This document shows positions 9,056-17,257 of a DNA stretch of 64,000 bases, in pieces. A model generated the notes under the pieces. That model had not been told where the DNA came from, ran no database searches, and worked only from the letters and a program-made list of their open reading frames with translations. Made by a program: the position numbers and the translations under genes. Each line of letters starts with the position of its first letter. The stretch's first letter is position 1. Origin of the DNA: Betaproteobacteria bacterium (lineage in GTDB: Bacteria; Pseudomonadota; Gammaproteobacteria; Burkholderiales; Ga0077523). The stretch is from positions 1 to 64,000 of the forward strand of contig JADJPK010000015.1 of NCBI GenBank assembly GCA_016713305.1, read 5' to 3'.

Positions 9056-9390
9056 CGCTTACGCGCCGCACCCCATCACCGACGCTGGTGAGGAATGGCC
9101 CTGCCCATCACAAGAAATTGACCCTCTGAGACCGCTCTGCCATAGTACCCCGCGTCATTCGCGACCCCGACAGAGCCCATGTCTGCGTTCCCACGAACAG
9201 TCACGGCACCGTCGTCCGCTGGCGGCCCGAGCCGCACCAGCATTCCGTACCCACAGCGCCGTGCCCGCAATCCGGCGGTTCAGTCCAAGCACAGTTGTGC
9301 GATGTATGGTTGCTCGTCGCACAACTGCCTGTTCGTTCTAGCGCTCAGCAGTCCCAGTGACGAGATGATCAAGACAACTGAGAGGAGTCG
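9056..9390. other. Intergenic region upstream of the chimeric PEP-CTERM gene
   Basis: No coding region is convincing here. The last bases hold the ribosome site of the next gene, GAGAGGAGTCG before the ATG at 9391. Confidence 0.5.
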
Positions 9391-10338
9391 ATGACAATCC
9401 TCAAGACCCCTGCCTTTACGTTGACGATTCTTGCGTCTCTCACCGTGTCGCTGCCGGGTTCCGCATACGCAGACGTCGTGCGGTTGTCGTACATCTGGAA
9501 CCATTCCTTCTGGGGGATTGGGGGGCTCTTGGCTGATCCTCCGCCGCCTGGGTTCAACGATGCGTTCTTTAGTCAAACACCGATCTCCGCGTCTTTCGAA
9601 TACGAAAGAGGTAGCACCGGCGGAGTCAGCGATCAGGATCAGCCCATCCAGTACGAGTTCTTCAACTTGCGAAGAATCTCCATACATTTCAGTTCAAGTT
9701 CTTATGAACTTGAAACTGATGGAGACTCTTTTGGAACCATCACTGCTACGGAGCAAGAGGGAAAGGTCAGGTGGACGGGAATTCTGACCGGACATGTGTC
9801 GGGGCCGATAGTGCAATCGCTCGCTCCACGTTCTATTCACTTCGGGACTGAAGTCGAGGGTGCCTACACTGGGTTTCCATCAATTCAGCAGTTCCGTAGC
9901 TATCCAATGGGCTTCGGTGTTGAATTTGAAACAAGCCAAGGCAACAACATCATTGTGTCCTTTTCAACGGTATCCGCAGTTCCAGATCTTCCAACTTGGC
10001 TGGCGACTCTCGCAGGATCAGTGCTAATCGCTGGCAATACATACCGTCGAAAGCGCTTGGATCAGATCTACCTGGGCAGCGAGGCCTTCGCCGAACGTCT
10101 GCGCAAGCAAGCACCGAAGGACACCGACCTGGGGGAGATCCCGCGGATCCAGCGCCGGGCTGTGGCAAAGCCGCTTTCCAGTTTCGTTAAGGCCGCCCAG
10201 GGTAATCGAGATGCCGCGATCGCTGCCGCCTTCCAGTCCGGCGACTACACCATGAAGCAGATCGCGGAGCACTTCGGCGTGCACTACTCGACGGTGAGCC
10301 GGGTGGTGAAGAAAGCAGAGGGAGGAAACTTCGGATAG
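9391..10338 (+). CDS. Chimera: PEP-CTERM-type exported protein fused to a RAYT C-terminal domain
   Basis: This is 315 residues with a good ribosome site (GAGAGGAG). Residues 1-27 are a signal peptide ending in GSAYA. Residues 28-200 are an unrecognised beta-rich domain in DNA of distinctly lower GC. Near residue 203 comes a PEP-CTERM-like signal, VPDLPTWLATLAGSVLIAGN followed by TYRRKR, where a stop would be expected. Instead the frame continues into QIYLGSEAFAERLRKQAPKD and GDYTMKQIAEHFGVHYSTVS up to a TAG. That is the last 90 residues of the RAYT at 6770-7623, about 95% identical in DNA, and the copy is followed by the same linker and REP core. A cytoplasmic DNA-binding end after a sorting signal is a strange product: it would sit behind the Arg cluster and may block or survive exosortase processing. 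Confidence 0.8.
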   Translation: MTILKTPAFTLTILASLTVSLPGSAYADVVRLSYIWNHSFWGIGGLLADPPPPGFNDAFFSQTPISASFEYERGSTGGVSDQDQPIQYEFFNLRRISIHFSSSSYELETDGDSFGTITATEQEGKVRWTGILTGHVSGPIVQSLAPRSIHFGTEVEGAYTGFPSIQQFRSYPMGFGVEFETSQGNNIIVSFSTVSAVPDLPTWLATLAGSVLIAGNTYRRKRLDQIYLGSEAFAERLRKQAPKDTDLGEIPRIQRRAVAKPLSSFVKAAQGNRDAAIAAAFQSGDYTMKQIAEHFGVHYSTVSRVVKKAEGGNFG

Positions 10339-10357
10339 GTCGGTCGGATGCTGGATT

Positions 10358-10394
10358 GCAAGACCCGACCCCGACCTTGCAAGACCCGACCCCG
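10358..10394 (+). repeat. REP-family cores, copies 4 and 5, in tandem
   Basis: Two direct copies of GCAAGACCCGACCCCG lie at 10358-10373 and 10379-10394, 5 bases apart. The first is placed 20 bases after the stop of the chimeric gene, as after the RAYT. Confidence 0.7.
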
Positions 10395-10419
10395 AGTCTT
10401 CCCGAGTCTTCCTCCCCGG

Positions 10420-12309
10420 TTAGCCTCGCGCTGCGACGGGATCCTCACGCGTGGCTTCGCGCCACCAGAAAGGCACAAGCGTGGCGCCCGCGGCGGCGAT
10501 CGCCCAGCTGACGGTCGGACTCGTCCCGGTGCCGCCGATCAGCAGTTGTCCGATGCCCACCAGTAGCAGGAACAGAGAAACCGCCGTGATGACGACAGCG
10601 ACGAGGCGGCGCGCCATGGCGCGTACCGGGACCCAGGGGGACTCGCCCGCCAGTCGGGCGGTTCGAAACCAGAATCCGGGCGGCCTTACACGCCGATAGA
10701 ACGCCAGCAGCACCTGCGGGTCGCTGGGCGGCGCGATGTACACCGCCGCCACGGCGGCCGCCGTCGTCGCCACCGCCATGACCGCCCAGCCGAAGCCACT
10801 CGGTTTCGGGGCCGTCCCGAACGCCAGGAGAAGAAGCGGTGCAGCAACCAGGGAAACCCCCATGGCCGCGAGCTCGGCCTGCGCGTTCACCCGCTCCCAC
10901 AGCCAGCGCAGCACCAGTACCGAGCCCATTCCAGCGCCGAACAGCAGCGATATCGACCAGGCGGCCTGGATCGAATCGAGCTGCGACATCACGACCAGGG
11001 AGATCGTCACGATTGCCAGCCCCGAGAGTCGGGCCACGGTCACCAGCTCGCGCTGCGCCGGGGTCCGTTTCAGCCAGGTGCGGCACACCAGTCGACCGTA
11101 GATGTCATTGCTCCAGTAGGAGGCACCCCAGTTGAGGTGTGTGTCTACCGTGGAGGCCAGCGCCGCCAGCATTCCCGTGAGCAGCAGTCCGCGCAGCCCG
11201 GCCGGCATCAGGTCGTCGATGCCGGTGACGTACAGAATCTCGCGTTTCGCCGCGAAGCCGGCGACTTCACTCTCGTCCGGCGTGATCGGATACACCACCA
11301 GCAGCCCAACCGCGATCACCAGCCACAGCAGACTGCGCAGGAGGATCTGCGTCCAGGTGAAGATCAGCCCGGCCCACCGCGCGTCGCGGTCCGATCGGCA
11401 CGCCATCGAACGCTGTGCGAGATATCCGGTGCCGTCTGCGTTCATCTGAAACAGCCACTGCAGCCCGATTACCACAAGAAAGGGCAACAACAGTTCACCG
11501 GTGTCCGCTGGCCAGAACGAGAGCAGACGATCGGCGCGCACCTGCCCGTAGAGCTCCGCCACTCGTAGCGACAAACCGCTGAGACCGCCGGCGGCCGTCA
11601 CTACGAATACCGCGTAGATGGCAGTGCCCGCCAGCGCGATGCCCAGCTGGACGATGTCCGTGGCCACCACGCTGCGCAGCCCACCGGTCAGCGCATAGCC
11701 TGCGGTGAAGCCGAGGATGAGCGCGGTCGAAAGGAGACCGTTGGCCGTCGCCACATCGGGCGCCAGCCCGGTAATCGACGTGCCGATCGACAGCCCCAGG
11801 GACGAGACCGCAGTGACCAGCGCCGTGTGCAGACCCACCGGCAGCCATTCGTGCCAGGGCAGAAACACCTCGGCGATCCGTACGGCGGCCACCATGACCA
11901 TGGCCAGGGCCGCGCAGTTGATAAGAGTGCCGTAGTAGAGCGCCTTGAACACCCTGAGCGCGAGCGCCGCCTGGCCGCCGTAGCGGATCTCGGCCAGCTC
12001 CGCATCGGTGATCACCCCGCTGCGCCGCCAAGGGCCCGCAAGCAGGAATGCCATCAGCAGGAAAGCAAGCGCGTAGATCCACAGCCGCCACAGTCCGAAT
12101 ACCCCCGCCGTCGCCACGAGCCCGACCACGAGCAGCGGCGTGTCCGCCGAGAACTGCGTGGCCGCCATCGACATGCCGGACTCCCACCCGCGCAGACTTC
12201 GCCCGGCAAGGAAGTACTCCTCAGCGCCACGAGAGGCATCGCGGCGTGCGCGCAATCCCGAGTTGAGCGCATAGATGACGAAGGCGGTGACGATCAGCAA
12301 GTCGATCAT
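10420..12309 (-). CDS. Sodium:solute symporter family (SSS/SLC5) membrane protein
   Basis: SSS carriers import sugars, amino acids, organic acids or vitamins with sodium. The ATG at 12309 (MIDLLIVTAFVIYALNSGLR) is chosen because a GAGGTCC site lies 7 bases upstream; a longer start at 12342 lacks one. The 629-residue product has about 14 hydrophobic segments. Family landmarks include AEEYFLAGRSLRGWESGMSM near residue 30, GGLRSVVATDIVQLGIALAG near 210 and GLLLTGMLAALASTVDTHLN near 380, which covers the TM8 sodium-site region. The gene runs against the RAYT remnants on both sides, and REP cores lie 26 bases beyond its stop. The substrate cannot be told. The length, at the upper end for the family, comes from a long C-terminal extension with extra helices. 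Confidence 0.85.
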   Translation of the reverse strand: MIDLLIVTAFVIYALNSGLRARRDASRGAEEYFLAGRSLRGWESGMSMAATQFSADTPLLVVGLVATAGVFGLWRLWIYALAFLLMAFLLAGPWRRSGVITDAELAEIRYGGQAALALRVFKALYYGTLINCAALAMVMVAAVRIAEVFLPWHEWLPVGLHTALVTAVSSLGLSIGTSITGLAPDVATANGLLSTALILGFTAGYALTGGLRSVVATDIVQLGIALAGTAIYAVFVVTAAGGLSGLSLRVAELYGQVRADRLLSFWPADTGELLLPFLVVIGLQWLFQMNADGTGYLAQRSMACRSDRDARWAGLIFTWTQILLRSLLWLVIAVGLLVVYPITPDESEVAGFAAKREILYVTGIDDLMPAGLRGLLLTGMLAALASTVDTHLNWGASYWSNDIYGRLVCRTWLKRTPAQRELVTVARLSGLAIVTISLVVMSQLDSIQAAWSISLLFGAGMGSVLVLRWLWERVNAQAELAAMGVSLVAAPLLLLAFGTAPKPSGFGWAVMAVATTAAAVAAVYIAPPSDPQVLLAFYRRVRPPGFWFRTARLAGESPWVPVRAMARRLVAVVITAVSLFLLLVGIGQLLIGGTGTSPTVSWAIAAAGATLVPFWWREATREDPVAARG

Positions 12310-12572
12310 TCGCGGCGGACCTCGGACCTCTCCTCGAGGCAAAGGGGCGGGTGGGTGCCGATCGTGTTGCGCTTCCGTACGATCCGCACGTCGGCGCGGC
12401 CAAGAGCGGCTGCCACATCTGGTTTGCGGCGATTGCGATCCGGTTGACTGCGTGCGGGACGATCACCTGCGCACGAAAGCGCAATCGGGGCCACGCAATC
12501 GGGGATAGGTCTTTCCATCTACGACCGCCCAGCGTACTTCCATCATAGCCCGCCCTCTCCATATTGAGCCGG

Positions 12573-13051
12573 CCCGCGCAAAGATGGTGAAGCGTCCTGA
12601 ACAGTGGGCCTGGAGTTCGTACCGGTCGATGATCGGCCAAGCGGACAGGCCGGAATGGCTGCAGACGGACTGGGTTCTGGGCAGTTCGGTTCCCGGCGCA
12701 ATCGGGCCAGGGAGAAGTACGTGGCCTTCGTTCTCGCTGGCGTGGGATTGCCAAGCGTGTGGGACAACGTGGGCAGCCAGATCTATTGGGGAGCGCGGAC
12801 TTCGCCGAACGTCTGCGCAAGCAAGCACCGAAGGACACCGACCTGGGGGAGATCCCGCGGATCCAGCGCGGGGCTGTGGCAAAGCTGCTTTCCCGTTTCG
12901 ACAGGGCCGCCCAGAGCGACCGAGACGGTGCGATCGCTGCCGCCTTCCAGTCCGGCGACTACACCATGAAGAAGATCGCGGAGCACTTCCGTGTGCGCGA
13001 CTCGATGGTGAGCCAGGGGAGTGAAGACGGAAGAGGCGGAGAGGTCGCGAT
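12573..13051 (+). pseudogene. RAYT C-terminal fragment, second large copy
   Basis: Homology to the RAYT at 6770-7623 starts abruptly at about 12573 (KMVKRPEQWAWSSYRSMIGQ) and runs to the gene end near 13051. The pieces lie in shifting frames: WLQTDWVLG, then FGSRRNRAREKY, then ADFAERLRKQAPKDTDLGEI and GDYTMKKIAEHFRVRDSMVS. It lacks the HUH motif and the catalytic Tyr and has diverged more at its very end. No REP core follows. It abuts the convergent membrane protein gene ending at 13061. Confidence 0.8.
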
Positions 13052-13060
13052 AGACCCGCT

Positions 13061-14095
13061 TCACCGAAGCAGAATCGCCAAGATCAGCACGGCCAGCCCC
13101 ACCAGACCGATAGCCAATGCCCGTGCGGGCGTCAGCCGGCCTCCGAGCGCCAGATTGAAGGCTGCAGGTAGCAGCAGCAGTACTCCTCCGACCATCATGA
13201 TCACGCCGACAAGGGCGATCGATCCGCCCTCGCGAACCAGCGGCACACTCAGGATCAGGAGCACAGGAGAAAGAATCAGCATGCCCTTTCCAAGCAGTGC
13301 CCGGAATGGCGCCAGCGCTTCGATCCTGCGTGCGACGAAGGCGGGGTAGCCCTTGAACAGCCGCGGGGTGACAAAGACCAGCGCGAAAAACGTGACCACC
13401 GCAAACATCCAGCGCGCCCGTTCGATCCACTGCTTGGACGCGGGCTCGTGGGGGATACCCGCATCGAATAGCATGTACTCGACGACGTTGTCGGTCGAAA
13501 CCAGAAAGCTGGCCTTGCGAGACCCCGCTCCGGGACTGCTGCTCCACTCGATCCGGCCGCCCTTGTCCTCGAACCGCCCCTCTTTCGCGCGCGTACGCAC
13601 TTCGCTCCAATGCATGCGGAGACCCACGCCCTCGGGGGTGCGCATCACGCAGGGTGGCTTGACGACGAGAAAGGCGATGCGCGGGTCCGCCTCGGCGCGC
13701 TCCACCGGCGGCACGACGAAGGCGAGGCCCACGTCCGGATACTCGAACACCAGCGCACCGGTCAACGCCGGATCGCCGGCTTCTGCACGCTCACGCGTGA
13801 CCGGCGCCGGCCCGAGATGCGCCTCCACCATGCTTCGCGTCAACCCTGCCCGCAGCAGTCCGCCTGGTTCGACGAAGGGAATCACGTCGCTGGCCCGGGC
13901 AACAGCGGTCGCCATCGATCCCATGCAGACGGCCAGCCAGGTCACGAGCCACACCAGCGCCTGAAACAGATGGGGTCGAGGCGCGCTACGCCTGTACGCA
14001 CCGAGACACGAAAAGACTGCCGGCCGGCAGGTCAAGAAGAGTCTTTGGCTTGCGCTCGAGAAGTTCGGTTTGTGGAGCAACGGGATGCCTGACAT
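13061..14095 (-). CDS. Membrane protein of unknown function
   Basis: The product is up to 344 residues; the start is uncertain, since neither the ATG at 14095 nor internal candidates has a clear ribosome site. A first hydrophobic segment, FQALVWLVTWLAVCMGSMAT, may be a signal or anchor. A soluble, probably periplasmic domain of about 150 residues follows (SDVIPFVEPGGLLRAGLTRS through VEYMLFDAGIP). The last 130 residues contain three or four membrane helices (WMFAVVTFFALVFVTPRLF, GMLILSPVLLILSVPLV, IALVGVIMMVGGVLLLLPAA, ALAIGLVGLAVLILAILL). I recognise no family. It may be cotranscribed with nothing else, since the neighbours are a RAYT fragment and a PEP-CTERM gene 200 bases away. Confidence 0.65.
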   Translation of the reverse strand: MSGIPLLHKPNFSSASQRLFLTCRPAVFSCLGAYRRSAPRPHLFQALVWLVTWLAVCMGSMATAVARASDVIPFVEPGGLLRAGLTRSMVEAHLGPAPVTRERAEAGDPALTGALVFEYPDVGLAFVVPPVERAEADPRIAFLVVKPPCVMRTPEGVGLRMHWSEVRTRAKEGRFEDKGGRIEWSSSPGAGSRKASFLVSTDNVVEYMLFDAGIPHEPASKQWIERARWMFAVVTFFALVFVTPRLFKGYPAFVARRIEALAPFRALLGKGMLILSPVLLILSVPLVREGGSIALVGVIMMVGGVLLLLPAAFNLALGGRLTPARALAIGLVGLAVLILAILLR

Positions 14096-14301
14096 GTCGT
14101 CACGTGGCTGGGCAGGCTGCCATGGTACCGCCGGACACAGGGCGTGCCGGAGTGACGGCGCAGAAGACGGAAGCGCGAGGAGTGGAGGGGTGAAGTAGGG
14201 GGAAACGGGAAGGCCTGCGTAGCGCTGACCTGCCCGCTCTCATCACTGCAGGGGCATCTGTGCGAGCCGCCTGCGGCGACTGCGCTCGTTCAAGGACACA
14301 G

Positions 14302-15477
14302 TTACGCCGCGCGCTTGCGCAAGCGCCATCCCGTCCAACCGAGGCCCGCTGCGAACATCGCCCAGGTGGCGGGCTCAGGCACCGGCTGCATGCTGGCGAA
14401 GCTCACCTGCACTTGCGCTCCGCTCAGGTCGAGCACGCCGGTCGGGTCGTACAGGCGAACGGGCGTGAACGACGACGTGTCGTCGAAGTCGGCCGTCATG
14501 GTGGCAGTACCGACGATGTATTCGAAGGCACCGAATCCCGCCTGCGCCTCCTGTTCGACCGTGATGATGTACTGGCCCGAGAACACCACGTCTCCGTTCT
14601 CGTCGAGCTGGTCCGCGGGAAAGAACAGCGCACGCTGATCGGTGATCTGCTCGAAGTGATTGAAGGTCCACTCGGTGCCGGCTGCACTGGACTGCGACGC
14701 TAGAAAATCGCCCGCGGTCCAGTCACCGGTGGCACCGGGTGAAGTTTGATTGCCAGCGGACGGGTCGGCCTGGATGAAGGCTTCGCCAGAGGCCTGCACG
14801 ATGCCGTCGATGCGGAGGACTTCTTCGAAACTCGCCCGGGCGCCGGCGCCGGGAAGATACGAATAGGCGAACCGTCCGGTCGTCTGGTGCAGGAAGTCCA
14901 TGGCCAGCGAGCAACCACCCGCACAAGCGCCCACGGTCAGGGATCCGAGCAGGTCGCGGGACCGCAACTCGACGAGGACGCGGTATTCGGTCCGCAATGC
15001 AGCACGTGCCTCGCCGACGAGAACGCTGGACTTGCTGGCGGAGGCCGCCACCCCGAAATCCACCGATGTGCCGTCGATCGCCAGTTTTGCGCTGGCGGTG
15101 CCCGAACTGCCGCCCAACTGGGCATTGGCGGATTCGGAATTCCTCTCTACGTCGGGCGCCGATACCGTCGGAGAGAAATGCACCCGCATCACGTCCGATT
15201 GATCGTCGACGTTGCTCTCGGGCGGGACCAGGACGAAGACGCTGCAGAAGAAGTCCTGGCAGACGCGTCTCGGCTCGCTGGTATCCGACGCCGCGGCGTG
15301 CAGATCGTATATCGCCGAGGCAGTGGAAATGGGCACCTCCGCGAGTGCGTGGCCGCTGGACAACAACATCAGTGGCGCTGCAGCCCGAGCCAACGCCCGT
15401 CGAAACAGCTCGGCGGGACGTGCCCCTGGGATGGAACGTGGTGCGGAAGAGCAAACCGGATCAACGGTGCGAGTCAT
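14302..15477 (-). CDS. PEP-CTERM sorting domain protein
   Basis: PEP-CTERM proteins are exported, cut and anchored or released by exosortase, often with exopolysaccharide. The start at 15477 has GGAGA 7 bases upstream (MTRTVDP); a longer frame from 15561 does not. An N-terminal signal (LARAAAPLMLLSSGHALA) leads to a 300-residue beta-rich domain with few Cys. The C-terminus is classical: VPEPATWAMFAAGLGWTGWR followed by LRKRAA. It totals 391 residues. No enzymatic motif is visible. It is the first of a run of minus-strand PEP-CTERM genes. Confidence 0.85.
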   Translation of the reverse strand: MTRTVDPVCSSAPRSIPGARPAELFRRALARAAAPLMLLSSGHALAEVPISTASAIYDLHAAASDTSEPRRVCQDFFCSVFVLVPPESNVDDQSDVMRVHFSPTVSAPDVERNSESANAQLGGSSGTASAKLAIDGTSVDFGVAASASKSSVLVGEARAALRTEYRVLVELRSRDLLGSLTVGACAGGCSLAMDFLHQTTGRFAYSYLPGAGARASFEEVLRIDGIVQASGEAFIQADPSAGNQTSPGATGDWTAGDFLASQSSAAGTEWTFNHFEQITDQRALFFPADQLDENGDVVFSGQYIITVEQEAQAGFGAFEYIVGTATMTADFDDTSSFTPVRLYDPTGVLDLSGAQVQVSFASMQPVPEPATWAMFAAGLGWTGWRLRKRAA

Positions 15478-15755
15478 CGATGGTCTCCAGAGTATTTCTT
15501 GTGTCGGGCCGCACTTCGCCCTGCGTCTGGAGTGTGCGTCAATTGACAGGGGGACATGCATATGGAGTTATGCATACGGGAGGTCGCCCGCGTGTTCTCA
15601 CGTCCGGGAGAGGCCCGTCCCCAATTCCTCCCGAACACCTTCGTGCAGCACGTCGGGCTGAGGGTGGCGCTCGAAGTTTTCAGGTCAAGGGAAGTTCGCA
15701 AGCTGTTCGAGTGCCGATGGGCCGGGGTTTGCCGTGGGGTAGCTCTCGAAAAGCG

Positions 15756-15781
15756 CCAGGGGCCGGCTTTCCGGCCCCTGG
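15756..15781 (-). terminator. Rho-independent terminator after the orphan PEP-CTERM tail
   Basis: A perfect 11-bp stem (CCAGGGGCCGG) with a CTTT loop is followed, on the minus strand, by CGCTTTTCG. It lies 31 bases past the stop of the orphan tail at 15813. Confidence 0.7.
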
Positions 15782-15812
15782 ATATCCTGTGCGGGTACAG
15801 ACCCGAATGAAG

Positions 15813-15956
15813 TCACCGCTTCTTGCGCCAGACCAGGAGCCCCAGTCCACCTGCCAGCAGGGCCCACGTCCCCGGCTCCGGCACGGCGGCCACGCGCAGC
15901 ACGCCGTCGGTGTACAGATCGTCAGTCTGCCAGAGGAAGCTGGCGTCCGGGGTTCG
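15813..15956 (-). pseudogene. Orphan C-terminal tail of a PEP-CTERM gene
   Basis: On the minus strand this reads LWQTDDLYTDGVLRVAAVPE, then PGTWALLAGGLGLLVWRKKR and a TGA at 15815-15813. It nearly duplicates, in DNA, the end of the large PEP-CTERM gene at 17258-19754 (17258-17400). The rest of the gene is absent: homology stops near 15956, right at the end of the next PEP-CTERM gene. This copy keeps a clean Arg/Lys end and its own terminator, while the 17-kb copy has lost both. Confidence 0.75.
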
Positions 15957-15974
15957 TTCTCAGAGACTTCCGGT

Positions 15975-16652
15975 TCACACCACAGCCCGACTCTGTCGGC
16001 GCGAGACAACCCCAAGAAGACCAAGACCGGCGATGAACAGGGCGTAAGTCTCTGGCTCTGGAACGGCGACTACGCTCACAGCAAAGTTGTCGACGATGAA
16101 GGCATTGTCGTTGTAGCCGGATTCCGGACTTTCCATGACACGGAGCCGCAGCATGTTGCCGGTGCCATGGAACGAAGCAGACTCCTGCATTAGGTTCGAC
16201 GAATAGCCGAAGTTGCCGTGATAAAGAACGCTATCGTCGCTCAGATCGACGATGCTGACGTCCAACTGGGGATTGCTGTCGTTGAACCAGCCTTGCCAGT
16301 CGAAGCTCAACTGGTATTGATAGCCGGAAGTGGATGCGAAGTCCTGATAGAGATTGGCGTTGTGACCGTTGTAACCTTCCCCATCCATGTTGACGCTGAA
16401 CGCGCCCGCAATGTATGGATAGGCGTTCGTGTTGTGGATGGTCACGGCATGGCCAGACTCGATCGTCCAGCCAGGAATCTGCGATCCCACGAAAGCGGAG
16501 TAACCGGCGTTATAGCTCACGCCCGAAGTCCAGTCCAAGGGACTTTCGAAGTCACCGTTGACGAGCAGATTGTCGGCTGCAGCATTCGTTGCCCAGAGCC
16601 CGGCAAACGCAGCGAACGCGTAGGGGGCGACCACAAGAGAGGTCAATTTCAT
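15975..16652 (-). CDS. PEP-CTERM protein with a DUF642/carbohydrate-binding-like domain
   Basis: This has 225 residues. The signal peptide is MKLTSLVVAPYAFAAFAGLW followed by ATNAAA. The mature start, DNLLVNGDFESPLDWTSGVS, is the usual opening of galactose-binding-like jelly-roll domains in PEP-CTERM proteins. The core contains YQYQLSFDWQGWF and a Ser/Asn-rich sheet. The end is VPEPETYALFIAGLGLLGVV followed by SRRQSRAVV. A role in surface or polysaccharide binding is inference from the domain type. The base composition is a little lower in GC than its neighbours. Confidence 0.88.
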   Translation of the reverse strand: MKLTSLVVAPYAFAAFAGLWATNAAADNLLVNGDFESPLDWTSGVSYNAGYSAFVGSQIPGWTIESGHAVTIHNTNAYPYIAGAFSVNMDGEGYNGHNANLYQDFASTSGYQYQLSFDWQGWFNDSNPQLDVSIVDLSDDSVLYHGNFGYSSNLMQESASFHGTGNMLRLRVMESPESGYNDNAFIVDNFAVSVVAVPEPETYALFIAGLGLLGVVSRRQSRAVV

Positions 16653-17171
16653 TTGGCTTCGTTCCCGGTAGACAAGATGGTCGGCACTCTGAGCAGGACG
16701 CTCTCAACGCAGGCGCGCGCTCGTGTCAGATCTTCCAGCAAGTTGTGAACCACAAGTGGCAGGCCAGAGCTTGCCGACCAAGCAGATCGATGATTGGCCC
16801 GGGCCACCCGAAAACGGAACGACAACATGTAAGCCATTCCGACGCTTCTCCCGGTGCTATGGGCGAACGGTGGCGTCTCCCTCCCGCACCGGCCAGGATG
16901 CAACCGCTCCGCTCGGCAGCGCCCGGCGATGGGAGCTTCATGTCGTTCCAGTGTCAGCAGTTGCGTTGGCCATAGGTCATCCGGCGGATGAACGCCACGC
17001 CCCCCCGTGCGTGTCCGGATGCGGACCGAAAAATGATCCGACTGGGTCATATCGCACCCGCAGGCCCCTACCTAGAATTTGCGTCATCCTGGGTTGGGTC
17101 TGATCGTCCTCGCCGGTAGGGGCACGACGGTAGACGCATTTGGATGCGACCCCGCATTTGGATGCTTGATT
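16653..17171. other. Intergenic stretch without a supported gene
   Basis: About 520 bases separate the two PEP-CTERM genes. Open frames here have atypical, Arg/Pro-rich translations and no ribosome sites. The end nearest 17172 carries GCATTTGGATGCGACCCCGC, which looks like a degenerate relative of the REP core that follows. Confidence 0.5.
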
Positions 17172-17214
17172 GCAAGACCCGACCCCGCCTTTCCTTGCGC
17201 AAGACCCGACCCCG
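17172..17214 (+). repeat. REP-family cores, copies 6 and 7, in tandem
   Basis: Copies of GCAAGACCCGACCCCG lie at 17172-17187 and 17199-17214, separated by CCTTTCCTTGC. A weaker opposite-strand relative (TCAGGTCTTGCTGACC) lies about 20 bases further on, just before the end of the 17258 gene. The array occupies the place where that gene's terminator would be expected. Confidence 0.7.
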
Positions 17215-17257
17215 CCTTTCCTCGCGAAGTTCTCAGGTCTTGCTGACCCGGCCCTGG

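Noticed and set aside
9693..9714. 9-bp inverted repeat TTCAAGTTC/GAACTTGAA inside the chimeric gene
   Set aside because: It lies in coding sequence of the mature domain with no T-run; likely chance in a locally AT-richer stretch.
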